Positions 11,872-23,520 of a stretch of DNA of 64,000 bases are shown piece by piece (within the stretch, counting starts at the first letter, position 1; each line of letters starts with the position of its first letter). The position numbers and the translations under genes are program-made. The notes under the pieces were generated by a model that was not told the origin of the DNA, made no database searches, and saw only the letters and a program-made list of their open reading frames with translations. Source of the DNA: Lepturacanthus savala (Eukaryota > Chordata > Actinopteri > Scombriformes > Trichiuridae); contig CM060478.1 in assembly GCA_030544235.1 (NCBI GenBank), positions 1,597,727 through 1,661,726 of the forward strand, in the 5' to 3' direction.

Positions 11872-12857
11872 GGTTGGTTGGTTGGTTGGTTGGTTGGTTG
11901 GTTGGTTGGTTGGTTGGTATTATGGTTGGTTGGTTGGTTGGTTGGTTTATATTATGGTTGGTTGGTTGGTTGGTTGGTTTATATTATGGTTGGTTGGTTG
12001 GTTGGTTGGTTGATATTATGGTTGGTTGGTTGGTTGATATTATGGTTGGTTGGTTTAAATTGTGGTTGGTTGGTTGGTTGGTTGGTTGGTATTATGGTTG
12101 GTTGGTTGGTTGATATTATGGTTGGTTGGTTGGTATTATGGTTGGTTGGTTGGTTGGTTGGTTGATATTATGGTTGGTTGGTTGGTTGATATTATGGTTG
12201 GTTGGTTTAAATTGTGGTTGGTTGGTTGGTTGGTTGGTTGGTTGGTTGGTTGGTTGATATTATGGTTGGTTGGTTGGTTGGTTGGTTGGTTGGTTGGTTG
12301 GTTGGTTGGTTGGTTGGTTGGTTGGTTGATATGATGGTTGGTTGGTTTAAATTGTGGTTGGTTTGTTTATGTTATGGTTGGTTGGTTGGTTGATATTATG
12401 GTTGGTTGGTTGGTTTAAATTGTGGTTGGTTTGTTTATGTTATGGTTGGTTGGTTGGTATTATGGTTGGTTGGTTGGTTGATATTATGGTTGGTTGGTTG
12501 GTTTAAATTGTGGTTGGTTTGTTTATGTTATGGTTGGTTGGTTGGTTGGTTGGTTTGTATTGTTTGTACCTTGTATTGTGATTGGTTGGTTGGTTGGTTG
12601 ATATTATGGTTGGTTGGTTTAAATTGTGGTTGGTTTTTTATGTTATGGTTGGTTGGTTGGTTGGTTGGTTTGTATTGTTTGTACCTTGTATTGTGATTGG
12701 TTTGTATTGTTTGTATTGTATATTATGGTTGGTTGGTTTAAATTGTGGTTGGTTTTTTATGTTATGGTTGGTTGGTTGGTTGGTTTGTATTGTTTGTACC
12801 TTGTATTGTGATTGGTTTGTATTGTTTGTATTGTATATTATGGTTGGTTGGTTGGTT
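11872..12857. repeat. (GGTT)n array with higher-order units
   Basis: GGTT blocks are separated by TATTATG, TTGATATTATG or TTTAAATTGTG. In the last 350 bp a larger unit appears: GGTTTAAATTGTGG, GGTTTTTTATGTTATGG, then TTTGTATTGTTTGTACC and TTGTATTGTGATTGG, repeated near 12500-12595, 12605-12700 and 12730-12820. Long Gly-Trp-Leu-Val frames are translation of the array. Confidence 0.97.
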
Positions 12858-12990
12858 TTACTTTGTATTGTATCGTCCAGGTATTTTAGCCGCTGTCTTA
12901 ACCAAGTTTCTTTTGTAAAAGACATCTTTATATCCCAATGGGACCAAACTGGTAAAATAAAAGCAAAATGAAATAAAATGATATTTTTGG
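12858..12990 (+). mobile_element. LINE 3' tail
   Basis: Reads 'gtccaggtattttagccgctg', 'ttttgtaaaagacatcttt', 'tcccaatgggaccaaactgg' and then 'taaaataaaagcaaaatgaa'. This order (aggt..., 'gtaaaagagac', 'ctcaatgggac', 'taaataaa') is typical of the 3' end of abundant fish LINEs. The neighbouring GGTT array may have grown next to the tail. Identification is from memory of the pattern, not from a search. Confidence 0.6.
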
Positions 12991-13514
12991 TTCATTTGCA
13001 GTTTTACAACTGATTTTAAGATTACTGCAACCTACTTACTTATTACTTATAGATCAGTCTAGACTATCAGGGACCTGAGATCCACCTTATGATTGGTCCA
13101 ATCAGCTGGTTTCCATCAATGATTCTGGATTATATGCAAACAAACGACTCCACTCCCTCCTTCCATTATACATGAAGTCTCTCTTCAGACAGGGGAAACG
13201 AGCTGCTGTTTTTACAGCGGAGTCCGTTCACACTTCACAGGTTGGATGCAGCAGCAGAAAGAGGAGCCTTATTAATGTGCACTGGCATGTGGACACAATT
13301 GTGCTTCATGTTTCTGGAACATTTGTACTCCTGCTCGACTTTATCCTATCAGCACTCTGTCAACAGCGGCTCCTCTACAGTATTGATTATGGTTATGTGA
13401 AGTAAAACTGTGGCTCGTGTGATGTTTCTGTGATTTATGTTTCTTCTTGTCTGCAGAAATAATCCTCTATCTGTTCAGGAAATGAGATTACCTATTAGCG
13501 ATTAACATGTATAT
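12991..13514. other. Unique-looking DNA, no gene proven
   Basis: A 77-codon open frame at 13172-13405 lies in a GC-moderate, non-repetitive piece. It matches nothing I know and has no strong splice context; chance is the simplest reading. Confidence 0.3.
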
Positions 13515-14165
13515 GGGGCAATGTCAAAAATGTCATGTGGTGTGACCCTTAACCCTGTAAAGCCTGAACCTGGAGTCTTTATTGGTCCTTCAGACATAAA
13601 CAAAAGAAAATTCAATTATCATTTTGGAAGTTTTTCAATTTGTATATCTGATACAACAGGCCTTAGAGTCCTCACAACTTATTGGTTTTAACAAACAAAA
13701 ACATGTAAAATACAAGATTCTTTAACACATTAAACAATGAATTATCCACCAATGGAACTGGCAACGTGGAAGAGCAACCTTTCAGTTAGTTGACTCATTT
13801 TTTGGTTTGCAACCTCTTTAATTTACATGGTGGTCGTCCTGAAAACAGTGCTGATGATAGAAAGGCCTTAAAAGTTAATTATATATGATACTTACACCTT
13901 TATAGGGTTAAAATTTGGTACCAGATATTTTAACTCTCTTAAAAAGTAAAAAAAATAAATAAATAATAAAAAAAATGCTATCAATATTTATTATTATTCT
14001 TTGGTTTCTCCATTTAATAAAGAAAAGTCACAAAAAAACAATTTGGGGTGAAAAAAAGGTATAAATAGACTTTCAAATAACAAGAAACCAACATGTATAT
14101 GATGAAAATGTACATTTTCTCATCATGCCAAACATTATTTGTCACTGATCCGTATAATAATCAAT
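13515..14165 (+). repeat. Dispersed family C, copy 2 (interrupted)
   Basis: Left block 'atgtcatgtggtgtgaccc' and right block 'ttcaaataacaagaaaccaa' with 'catgccaaacattatt' match copy 1 at 8560-8890. The copies diverge where the TTAA-flanked element 13553-13907 sits, so that element arrived after family C. Confidence 0.65.
13553..13907. mobile_element. piggyBac-type MITE (CCCTGTAAAG...CTTTATAGGG)
   Basis: Starts CCCTGTAAAGCC, ends CACCTTTATAGGG, and is flanked by TTAA on both sides (13549-13552 and 13908-13911). Inverted ends match 9 of 10 bases. At 355 bp it has no coding capacity. Confidence 0.7.
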
Positions 14166-15079
14166 CATCTGACTCAGATTTAACTCAGACAGTTGATTGA
14201 TTGGTTTAGAGCTTGAGTCCTCACCAGAAAATTCACCAATTTTTCAATATTCAATTCAACAAATAGGAATGTTGCAGTCAGATCTCAGATATGTTAGAAT
14301 TCTAGCAGGAAATCCTCCCATCCTTTAGAAATTGATTAATGGATCTCTGAAAATTGTCCTTTTTCTATTGGTTAACCCTCCAAAAACCTTCTTAGAATGT
14401 TGTGCAAATGTTTTTGTTCAAACTTCCCAGAACATTCAGTGAATTTTAAAATAATTGTGGTCGTAGTAGTAGTAAACATTAAAGGAAAAACATTCTCCTT
14501 TAATTGTAACCACCAACCTTCTCACATTATTCTCCAAACATAATCCCAACTATTGTTTTTACAACAGAAAAGCATTTTCACATCTGGGGAACATTATGAG
14601 GGCAACATTCAACATTTACTCCCAGAATGTGTTTAGCTGGGAACAGAAAAATCTCACAATTGAAAATATAGAACAAGGGAATTACATCAAAGATTAATCA
14701 AGTATCTGAAATGGAATTTAATCATTATCTGGTAACTGACGAGCCATTTCAACATCGTATCTGTTTTGTGACACTGTTAACAACATTAGAGCTGATTATG
14801 TGCGAGTAAACAAGCTGTTTTCTCCTTTCCTACATCTTGTCTCCATTTTACTATCAAGTTATCAATGATAGCAACAGATGAGAACATTAATTCCTGGTTT
14901 TGAACGCCTCATCACTCCCTTTAGTCTGCTAAAGGCTCCTCTTATTGCAGTAGGAGCTTTCTGAAGGTGGTAAACAACAGCACGCCACCTGCTGAGGTCA
15001 ATGCAAGTTACCGTAGAAACAAGACAGTGATTTATTCACCTCACCAGCACACCACTATTTACTAATCAAATCCCAAAGC
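14166..15079. other. No gene recognised
   Basis: About 900 bp without tandem repeats or clear element ends. Several AT-rich words recur, but not in an order I can call a family. Confidence 0.35.
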
Positions 15080-15660
15080 AGGTTATCTGAGGGTGATTTC
15101 ACACTAACAGCAGTTGGTTTGCACTAAACCCTCCGTTCAAACAAAAGGTGCTTAGTTTGGTTTGTTCTAGTTGGTGTGAAAGCATCAATAACATTAAATC
15201 AACCTTCAAAAAGACATTGTCTAGGTCCACTTGACAATTAATTTTCACTTTAAATTTTCAGAGCTACCTTGTGGGTCTTTGGAACAATGTTGGTTCCTTA
15301 TGAACCTGCATTAAATTGAGGATCGTTTGACAAAGCAGCCAAACAGATGTTACATTCTGAAATCCTCTAGGATTTAAAAAAATATATAAAACATAAAAAT
15401 AAACCCACTGGTCTGGTATATTAATATCATTGTGAAGGCTGTGCAGTGTAGGTTCTTCCTGACATTCTTTGTTTTGCAGCGTCTTGAAGATCGCTAACTT
15501 TAGCTCACCAAATGAAAGACTGACTGAAAAACGTTGATTTTTTGCGTGTTTTATAGCTGGGACAACTTTTATATAACCTGTCTATTATGAAAAAAAACAT
15601 AAAAGTGGGTTTTTACATGGTATAGGAGCTATAAGGAGATGAAGGCCTGGATGAGCAGGA
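15080..15660 (+). mobile_element. TTTCACAC-ended element family D, copy 1
   Basis: 'gatttcacactaacagcagt', 'aaaggtgcttagtttggttt' and 'gttggtgtgaaagcatcaat' match the start of copy 2 at 15730. 'gagctaccttgtgggtcttt' matches copy 3 near 58920-58940 on the other strand. A non-autonomous DNA element is likely; right end not defined. Confidence 0.6.
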
Positions 15661-15729
15661 ATTTCAAATGCACAACACGCATCCTGCCATACCTCATCTC
15701 ACTTTTGACAGTCAGGACGTCCCCTTTTC

Positions 15730-16062
15730 TTACTTAGGCTGCTTTCACACCAACAGCAGTTGGTGCGCACCAAATGGTCCATTTGAACTAAAGGTGCTTA
15801 TTTCGGTTTGTTTTTGTTGGTGTGAAAAGATCAGTCGCAATAAATCAAGTGGAACCGAAACTCGTTGAAGTCGTCGATCGTTGTAGACTCATTTTAGAAT
15901 TGGATATTTTGCCAAAAATGGCCAATACAGGAAGATAAAAGCCAGTAGCAATGTGTGAACATGTTGCTCCATGATGAGTCAGAATTTATTTCTACCAGAA
16001 GATAAACATTAATAAAACGTCAATTTGACCAATTTTGGTTCATTTAGAGGTGTGAAAATGGA
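15730..16062 (+). mobile_element. TTTCACACC-ended element family D, copy 2
   Basis: Begins GCTGCTTTCACACCAACAG and ends TTAGAGGTGTGAAAATGG, so TTTCACACC/GGTGTGAAA form inverted ends. Internal words 'ttggatattttgccaaaaat' and 'gaccaattttggtt' recur in copy 3 (58640-59100, inverted). About 330 bp, noncoding. Confidence 0.65.
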
Positions 16063-16184
16063 CCAAACTGGAGTCTATATGCTAATAAGTAAACATTTTA
16101 ACAGCTGTGAAACAATCAGAAAATAACATTTTATTTCTCTGATTCACTGCATTGTTTTGGCTTTCACTGCTCACTCTCTCTGCA

Positions 16185-16665
16185 TTTAAGTCAATGAATA
16201 AATACATTTAAAAATGTAAAAAATTATATGAAAAATCAAATTTTCATGACTTAGTTAAATAAATATGGACATTAACTGGTGTATTTATTCATGTATTTAT
16301 GGATGTATGCATTTTTCTATCTATTCTTGATTATGGCAGTTTCTATCCTCCATAATTTTGGCCTTGGGTTTCTGACACTTTCCTTTATTAAACACAAAGC
16401 ACAAATCTCAAGGGTCATGGTTGAGTTTCCTTGTGTTTAATTTAATGTTTAATGTTTGTTTGAATTTAAAATGTAATTTAAGGGGTGAGTGAATAAAAAA
16501 TAAATAAATTTAAAAATTAATAAACTCATAAATGATATTGAAAATTAAATAAATGTGAAAATAATACACAAATAAATTAATTACATGAATAAATTAAATA
16601 AATATGGACATTTACTGGCATATTTATTCATGCATTTATCTATTTATTCTTAAGGGTCTTTTGGT
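16185..16665. repeat. Duplicated AAATA-rich block
   Basis: 'taaataaatatggacatta' followed by 'ctgg(t/c)(g/a)tatttattcatg' occurs twice (about 16250-16310 and 16595-16655), each preceded by ATTTAAAAAT-rich sequence. A direct duplication of roughly 150 bp with an intervening 200 bp. Confidence 0.6.
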
Positions 16666-16799
16666 TTGAGAACCATTGCTCTAAAGTACAATGTTTAAAG
16701 TAATATTTAAAGCTGCATCTACAGCTGATGACGTTGATGTTCTGTCATTTGGATCCATATAATTCCAATAAAATGCAAGCTGATTTAATGAGAGAAATC

Positions 16800-17225
16800 T
16801 AACATGTCACAGCTTCTACTGCCACAAGAACAAGTATTATTTTCCCAAATTGTGTATGCATATCATGCACCTACTGCCAGTGCATGTCTGGAAACATCTA
16901 AATCCCTTCGCAGCGTCCCTGCCTCCATTGTCATTAGCCAAGAGACGAATGTAAAGAGTGAAAGCATCTGTCGTGCAGGGCGGAACGACAAACTATTCGT
17001 CCTCCTGTCCTCCCGTCTTCTCACCTCCTGTCATCACTGCCCGTATCACTTCGCACATCCATCCCTGTCGGATATTGTCCGGCAACCGCTTCAATTCCCC
17101 AGCTCGCACAGGAAGAGATAGGGAATCACATAATGGATTCACAAATGGGCTGAAAAATGGACACGGGTAGAATTTGCGGCGACTCTCTACATCTCTTACG
17201 TGGAAGCAGCAAAACACAGCCTTGT
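16800..17225. promoter_or_regulatory. Candidate conserved noncoding element
   Basis: Non-repetitive and GC-richer than the flanks. It contains ATGCATAT (16856-16863) and a nearby ATCATGCA, both POU/octamer-like. Frames are open on both strands for 200-300 bp, but no family is recognisable and no conserved splice arrangement is seen. Regulatory function is inference from texture alone. Confidence 0.25.
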
Positions 17226-17984
17226 ATGGTGGCTAACAGCTTCAGAAGGCACCGTGGTTAGTTTAGTTTAACTGTAATATAAAATAACAGACAGCCTCTG
17301 GAAAAAAAGCTGTATTTCCTGTGGTTTCTGGAAGGGTTTTGTAAAGTCTGAGAGAATGACCTAGATTTCATCAGGGGTCATGAGACAGAGAGTGTGTTAA
17401 AGTGGATGTGTGGGGTTTAAAAGATATTGGAGGCAGGGAGAGTCAAACACATTTTGACCCGTACTATCGACTAAAAGTCGAGATGTCTTGACCTCTGCTG
17501 CTTCAATTATGAACACTTTTCTTTCCCAACTCACACAACTTTACACAAGCGCAATACTAAGTAGCTGTCAGTGCAGCCTTTAACCAAACCAACCGTCCTG
17601 ACTAACAGTTCTACTAGTTCATGGTACACCTGTTGTTATCAGGTGTCATCAGAATACGTTGAAGAGTCCTGCTACAACTGCTTTGTAAATACTTACAGAG
17701 CAAAAACTGAAGTCTTAATGGGTTAAAATATCTTGTTTTGGTAGGATTAGTCCAGTATTGAGTAGATTTAGCTTATTTCACTGGCGATACCAAATGGAAG
17801 CAAATCACCGGTTGAGTTTTCAGTCATTGGAGTGTATCAGATCATAGAACTAGGAGCATATTATGGTGCAACTTTTGCAAAATAGATATGTTTTATGGTG
17901 TGAAAATCCTGAGGTTAAGTCTGGTTAAAGGTTTAGCCACAAAAACACTTGTTTTGTGTTAGGAGTATAATATTGTATAGCTTA
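17226..17984. other. Mostly unassigned; possible AAAAACTGAA repeat piece
   Basis: About 17700-17800 ('aaaaactgaagtcttaatg', 'atatcttgttttggtaggat', 'tagtccagtattgag') resembles the family at 39.1-39.5 and 46.2-46.7 kb. The rest shows nothing I can name. Confidence 0.4.
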
Positions 17985-18410
17985 ATTCTCTATTGCATAG
18001 TGTTGCTATATAGCAACAATTAATTTATCTTCATTTCTCTAAAAGCTGTTGTTGTTTTTTACAGTTAAGTGTTAAATATTTAACATATTTAACCAGGATA
18101 TCCTGTTTGCTTATGGACATTTGACATGTGAGCATCACTGTCTCACAACAGAAGGTTGTTGTTTATTCAGAATTTTGGAAGATTTTCACCAAATAAAAAA
18201 ATCACTTGTTAAAACAGATGTGTTTCCATATGGCAACAACATGTAAATGTGGAAACCTCTTAGTGTATCCAACCTAATGGACCCATTGACTTACATAGCA
18301 TGAAACTATCCTAATACTATGTTTGCTACTTTTTATTAAATATTTTATGTAATAAAACATTTTTTACCATGTCTAAGTAATATTTCATGCATTAAAATAA
18401 TCAAAATACG
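17985..18410 (-). repeat. Dispersed family A, copy 3
   Basis: Reverse-strand copy: 'ctctattgcatagtgttgct', 'ggacatttgacatgtgagca' and 'cccattgactt' correspond to family A read backwards. The 'ccttcaaaataaaagcccc' block is missing here, so it carries an internal deletion. Confidence 0.75.
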
Positions 18411-18599
18411 AATCACCAGTAAAACATAATGGTACAAACAGTTATATCCTTCAACTTTCCTCCATCTAACCCATCTCTACATTATGAGGGTATCCTGTGA
18501 CCGTATTGATTCCACAGATTCACTTCCGAGCTGTAAATGGATGTTATTTAGTTTGTCCATGTATTGTTCCATCTTGCATGCGTCTTTTTGTGTAGATCA

Positions 18600-19195
18600 T
18601 GCTGTTGTGTAGTGTTGAGCTGCATGAATTCACCAACTCTTATCAAAGCAACGCCTCATTAAAGGCGAGCCAGCTGCAGCCGCACTATCCAGTGAGCGAT
18701 TCAGTTTGTTGAAACGCAGCAGAAACACAAAGCCGTCTCCGTCTCCTGCTCCCCCACAGCAAAGTGCTTCACCAAACAGCTTGTGAATTACTAATTGCCA
18801 CTTGATCAGCGGGAACTTTCTGAATCGGTGCCTTAATCTGCCTCTGCACATGTGCCATGTTTAAGTGAGCCTGTCAGATCCCATGTACCCCCGCCCCTCT
18901 GACAGCATGACACACAGGATATAATGTGATTAGGAGTGAACCTGAACAGTATGGAGTGACATTAGTGGATGTCAGAGGATGCGGCACAAGTAGAGGCTGA
19001 CATGCGTGACTGGGGGAGTGTGATATGTGCTCGGATCTCGGCTGGAAGTCGGAGGTGGAACAGATCACAAGGTCTCACTCGGCTTGTGATAGACGCTGAC
19101 GGACGGAATGTTCGTCCAATCGCCTGCCAAGTACGCTTTGAAAGTGCTGCCCTTCCAGTCGGTATCCAAGGACAACTTGGATACTGATTGGTAAC
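18600..19195. promoter_or_regulatory. Candidate conserved noncoding block
   Basis: About 600 bp of single-copy, GC-richer DNA with few stops on either strand but no recognisable protein. Words such as 'ctaattgccacttgat' are homeobox-like. Could equally be an unrecognised exon or CpG-poor enhancer; only alignment would tell. Confidence 0.25.
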
Positions 19196-19339
19196 AAACC
19201 ATCTGGTGCATCAGCTCACATACAACTGTCAACATGGAGAGAAATCAAAGTTGTCACCAGTAATATAACTCGAAAACTTTCCTCTTTTCCAATGTTTCAC
19301 AAGGCTTTGATTGGTTGGAACCAGCGTTTAAATTAAGGT

Positions 19340-19700
19340 GAATCTTTGTATGATTCACATTTTGACCTCCACCAAGGTGGTTACTTTATTTGAATGTGTG
19401 CTTATAATAGTCAGAGAGAAATTCAAAAATTCTCAGTGATCCTAAATCCAGAGACGGTAGAAAAGCATTCAGACGCCTAAACTCTGCAGGTGCAAGATAT
19501 CACCAGCAGGTGGCTCCAAAACGATGGCACCAAAGGTCCATTCACCAACATGTTACCAAACATTCAAAGCTATCCAGAAACCAGGATTTCTTCCAGATCA
19601 TTACCAAAATGTAATCATATGTTCATGGTACCATTCCCAACATTCACTGAAAGTTTAGTGAAAATCCAGCCTGATCTTTTTTAGTTATTTTGCTAATAAC
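19340..19700 (-). repeat. Dispersed family E, copy 1
   Basis: Reverse-strand version of copies at 20480-20735 and 31530-31800. Shared phrases (read backwards) include 'aaaccaggatttcttc', 'gatcattaccaaaat' and 'catggtaccattcccaacat'. Known widely in fish as repeats with 'ttttcatgaaattttcag' wording; noncoding. Confidence 0.7.
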
Positions 19701-19960
19701 CGGTAGTTATATAACCGGTATAACACAGTTGTTAAGTGACATTCGACCTTACTGTCAAACTGTAGAAAACTATTGAGCTCATGACATTGTAATGAAAAGC
19801 ACATTTATTACAATCAGCTTATGTCAAAAAGAACCATATATGACAGTTTATTGTCAACGTAATAAATCAACAACTGTTATAAGTATTTATTATTGTTCAT
19901 GACAGGTGTCATGTCATGATTTTGACTATGATAAACCCTGATTCAAGTAAAGTGTTAGCG
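19701..19960 (+). mobile_element. Old DNA element ending AAGTAAAGTGTTA
   Basis: 'gctcatgacattgtaatgaa', 'agcttatgtcaaaaagaacc', 'tcatgacaggtgtcatgtca' and the end 'ttcaagtaaagtgttagc' match a dispersed fish element by memory. A second scrap of the same end ('tcatgtaaagtgttacc') lies near 20433-20450. No coding sequence. Confidence 0.5.
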
Positions 19961-20059
19961 GTTAGCATTTCACCAGGGTTTGATGCTTTTTTGAGGGTTT
20001 TTTTTCTCTCAAATACAACTTTTCTTCACATAACTGCAAAGGTAAGACAGGATTTCTGT

Positions 20060-20327
20060 TAGTTGCTGTAAATAAGTGTTTTTCTGACTTTGTATTCTTT
20101 TTGTCAGAGAAATAATAGTGGGATTCTTGACCTTGCCAGCTTCTTAGCTTCCATATGAGATGCTATTTGTTTGTGTACCATGAAGTATGAGAGAGGCAGC
20201 AATGAAAGCGTGGAAAGCAGGCTGACTTTCTGATGCTATTCAGATTTTCAGGGTTTGACATATGTACAAATGTAATAAATGTGATAAATAATTAGGGCAT
20301 CATTGAGGGAACTTGGAGTTTAACAGG
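20060..20327 (+). mobile_element. 5'-truncated piggyBac-type MITE
   Basis: Shares 'ttccatatgagatg', 'catttgtttgtgta(c/a)c', 'atgaagtat' and the end 'ggagtttaacaggttaa' with the complete element 42844-43338. The right end abuts TTAA (20328-20331). The left end is not recognisable. Confidence 0.6.
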
Positions 20328-20479
20328 TTAAAGTACATGTGAACATTTTATCTGGACTGAAATCAAAGTTTTAAAATTGGACTAACACGCCTAGATCGAA
20401 TGTGATCATCTTTGTATGATGCACATTTTGACCTATGCTATGTCATGTTTGGTGTCTTATGAAACGATCTTCATGTAAA

Positions 20480-20735
20480 GTGTTACCAGTTATGTTTTTG
20501 CCGGCGTTACTCTCTCTCATTGTTAGCAAGATAATTAAAAAAGTTCAGGCCAGATTTTCATCAATCTTTCAGCGAATGTTAAGATTAGTACCATGAACAG
20601 ACAATTAAATTTTGGAAATGATCCAGAAGAAATCATGGTTTCTGGATAGCTTTGTTGTTTGGTAGCATTACTACTAAATAGTCCTTCAAAACCAGGTGCC
20701 ATCATTTTGGGGATATCTTGCTATATATCTCCTAT
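20480..20735 (+). repeat. Dispersed family E, copy 2
   Basis: 'ccagattttcatcaatcttt', 'cagcgaatgttaag', 'taccatgaacagac', 'gatccagaagaaatcatggt' and 'tttctggatagctttg' align with 31560-31700. Lies 800 bp from the inverted copy 1. Confidence 0.75.
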
Positions 20736-21178
20736 GAGGCTAATCTTTTCTGATTGGTTGGTGTCTTGGAGAAGTCCTTCATACACTAAACAAACCTCTA
20801 CCATCCTCCTCCCTTCCTGCCTCCCCTCAGGACCCTAAATCCATCCCTCACCACACCACCTAGCTCTACTCCTTCCATAGTATTCATTAAGCTGTTGCAA
20901 ATCCATAATTTATTGCTGTGTTCTTTGTTAGTGAAGCAGAGGTTTTGATTATGGAACAGGTTGCAGCTGTCGGGTCTCTGCTCTGACTCCAACACACCTG
21001 TCTGTCAGGAAGAGAGACAGGTGTGGTTAAGGTTTAAAAAACACATTTTTCTCATATTGTAAACCTTATCCAACCTGCTTTTCAAATACTACGCCTATAT
21101 GACAGTATTACCAGTGAATCCAGTTTGAATTTGAGTGAGGATTGAGAGACGTTTTAACACTGGCTGTGTTCTTTAACG

Positions 21179-21181
<3 letters not shown>

Positions 21182-21239
<58 letters not shown>

Positions 21240-21240
21240 T
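21182..21240. repeat. (GT)n microsatellite
   Basis: About 27 GT units ending in GCGCGTGCGC. Confidence 0.97.
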
Positions 21241-21379
21241 GCGCATCCACTGTGGCTCATTGAGATTCACCGACAGTTGACTAGCTCATGGAAAAAAAAA
21301 CAGCTGAACTGCCATATCATCAATTAAGTGTATGCTGAGTCTTCGTCCCTGAACACACAGGCAGTAATAATATACATTA

Positions 21380-21683
21380 AGACCAGCCTGTCTGGGATGA
21401 GAACATTAGCATCCCCGCCCGGCCCGGTGGCATTAGCAATAGCTTAGCCGGGAGGGCTCGGTTCCACCATGCAGACCCTGTGCCGGGTAGATAAGGACGG
21501 TACAGACGGCACACAGCAAAGGTCTGCTCGGTCCTCCCTCCCCACATGCTAATATTCTCCCCCTCTCGCATCCTGCTGACTCTGAAATATCCAGCCGGCC
21601 CGCGGAGAGGAGGCATTAAAAATATCTCAATTACAAGCAATATAAAACATGCACAGGTGGGTAGTTGCATTTTCAAATGTGTG

Positions 21684-21718
<35 letters not shown>

Positions 21719-21870
21719 AGCCAAACACCATTACTCTGCATAATGACTGTGAATCGATTGCAGAAAAGGGGCTGCAGGAATCCGTCTTAATAGAGCTTAT
21801 TACTGTGTTTGACAGGCTGCGAGGGGCACATACTTTAACAGTTATGGCATCGGATCTTCATTAGTTTCTT
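21380..21870. promoter_or_regulatory. Candidate conserved noncoding block around a CA repeat
   Basis: GC-rich for this window in its left part, with low-redundancy sequence such as 'cattaaaaatatctcaatta' and, right of the CA tract, 'tgactgtgaatcgattgcag'. Contains the (CA)n at 21687-21717. Open frames on the minus strand are not a family I know. Confidence 0.25.
21687..21717. repeat. (CA)n microsatellite
   Basis: About 15 CA units between two candidate conserved pieces. Confidence 0.97.
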
Positions 21871-22139
21871 CTTTACAAGGAAATTAGCATTGTTATTTGG
21901 GGACATTTGGATAACTACAGTTCTGATTAATATACAGAATGTTAATTCATTATGTTGACAATGTTTTTCCCCAAAAAAGAAGGTGGGTTGTGTGAGTTGT
22001 CATAATAAACATATCTGGAAATTATTCACTGCCTTAATTTTGGAGGGTTTTTTTTTGGTTCAGATACTAAAAATATGCATAATGCAAAATCTTCACCATT
22101 CAGTTTATCTTATCAGTTTTTCACCTTCAATGATTAATT

Positions 22140-22330
22140 GTTTTCATTGCCATTTCACAGGATTATGGAAAAAACTTCTGGGCCAGTTTTCATGTAAATT
22201 GGTGGTAGGGTGTAGACAAACCTATTAAGTTGTGGGATGGATCCTACTTACAGATTTTTTACAATAATGGTTTTATTATTTTTAAATCTGATCCAGATAA
22301 GTAGCTGGGTACAAGCTCTTGAAAATATTT
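22140..22330 (+). repeat. Degenerate family-E-like piece
   Basis: 'aacttctgggccagttttcatgt' wording (as 'ttctgggccagttttcat') and 'ggatcctacttac' recall family E and its relatives. Weak; boundaries approximate. Confidence 0.4.
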
Positions 22331-23209
22331 CAAAGATGGACCCAAAGAGTAGAATGTACAGAAAATAAGATGTGCAGGTATTTGAGAGATTGTCCATTGT
22401 GCCAGTTTACCTTTGGGTTGCTAACTCGCTAGTTTACCAGTCTTATAACTGTTACCTTTACCCACCTCCCATAGAAAAGGCGACATGAACTTATCAATAC
22501 ATTGATTTCATTGCATGTTCACTGGGACAAAGTCAGTAGTCCAAGTACTGACTGATCAGCATAAAGAAATGGTCAACTCATCACTTTGGAAACCAAAGTG
22601 CTACCTGAGGTTTTCAAATGTAAATATCAAAGTAAACAACTCAAAGACCAACATCAGACGAAGCACCGGGGGAAACATTAAAAAAAGATTAAACATCAGA
22701 CGTGTTAAAGACCACATGGATCTGCAATCATCCTGTGAGGCAATGTACAGGCAATGGGGGATGGGAGCCTGAGTTCCTATAGACCAGTTCTCTGCAGTCT
22801 CTGATTGACATTCCTTTGCTAGCTACTGACTGTGCCACAAAGGGAACAGGCACTCACTGTAATGATCATGTTTTCACAATTTTCATGAAGGAATCAGTGG
22901 GAAAAATGACCATGTGGCCATCTTGCTGAAGTCCATAAAGTCCAGCCAATCAAAGGCCCTCATGACATGGTTTAGAGAATGTTCCAGGAAACCACCCTCA
23001 ATGTCACAAATAACAATGGATTCACTGAGTTCGTTATGGGTTTAATTTGTCAAACAACAGAAACAACTGTACCCAAAACTACAGATAAAACACTCAGAAA
23101 CCATGGATTACCAGAGACAGGCACTGCAGCCAAAGAAGAAAGCTGCAGTCAGAAAGGTTTTTCATTTTTCTTGCCACATGGACCCCCAACACTTTCCTCT
23201 AGGGTCACC

Positions 23210-23520
23210 ACAAAGCTTAAGGATCTAAGATTGAACACCTCACCATGCGTGTGTATCCTTGACTTCTGACTCAGTGGTGAAGAAGGCAGGATAAAGACTG
23301 TTTCATCTCAGACACTTGAGAAATTCCAGGTATCATCTCAAACCTCAGGAATTTCTACACCTGTACCATCGAGAGTATTCTGATTGGGAACATTACAACC
23401 TAGAAACAGTGCAAAGGTTCTGCAAAGAGTGGTTTGTTCAGCTAAACATACACTTAGGACTTAGCAAAGACACAAGACTACCGATAGGTGCAAAACATAC
23501 TTGACAGCAATGGAATATAC
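23210..23520 (+). pseudogene. LINE reverse-transcriptase C-terminal relic
   Basis: One frame near 23335-23395 reads FYTCTIESILIGNITT before a stop. That stretch is typical of the region just past the reverse transcriptase domain of fish LINEs (I would guess L2/CR1-like). Upstream, a GTGGTGAAGAAGGCA piece and 'catctcagacacttgagaaa' fit the same region in shifted frames. Stops and frameshifts show it is dead. The 22.5-23.2 kb stretch before it has several open frames and may be older LINE sequence, but I could not match it. Confidence 0.65.

Noticed and set aside
11854..12971. Gly-Trp-Leu-Val repeat proteins
   Set aside because: Translation of the GGTT array; frame shifts freely with unit number.
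17700..17730. piggyBac-type end at TTAATGGGTTAA
   Set aside because: Only one end is visible; no partner CCC end with TTAA was found upstream.
22515..23269. Two host-gene exons
   Set aside because: No recognised protein, no paired splice sites, and a LINE relic follows directly; old transposon sequence is more likely.
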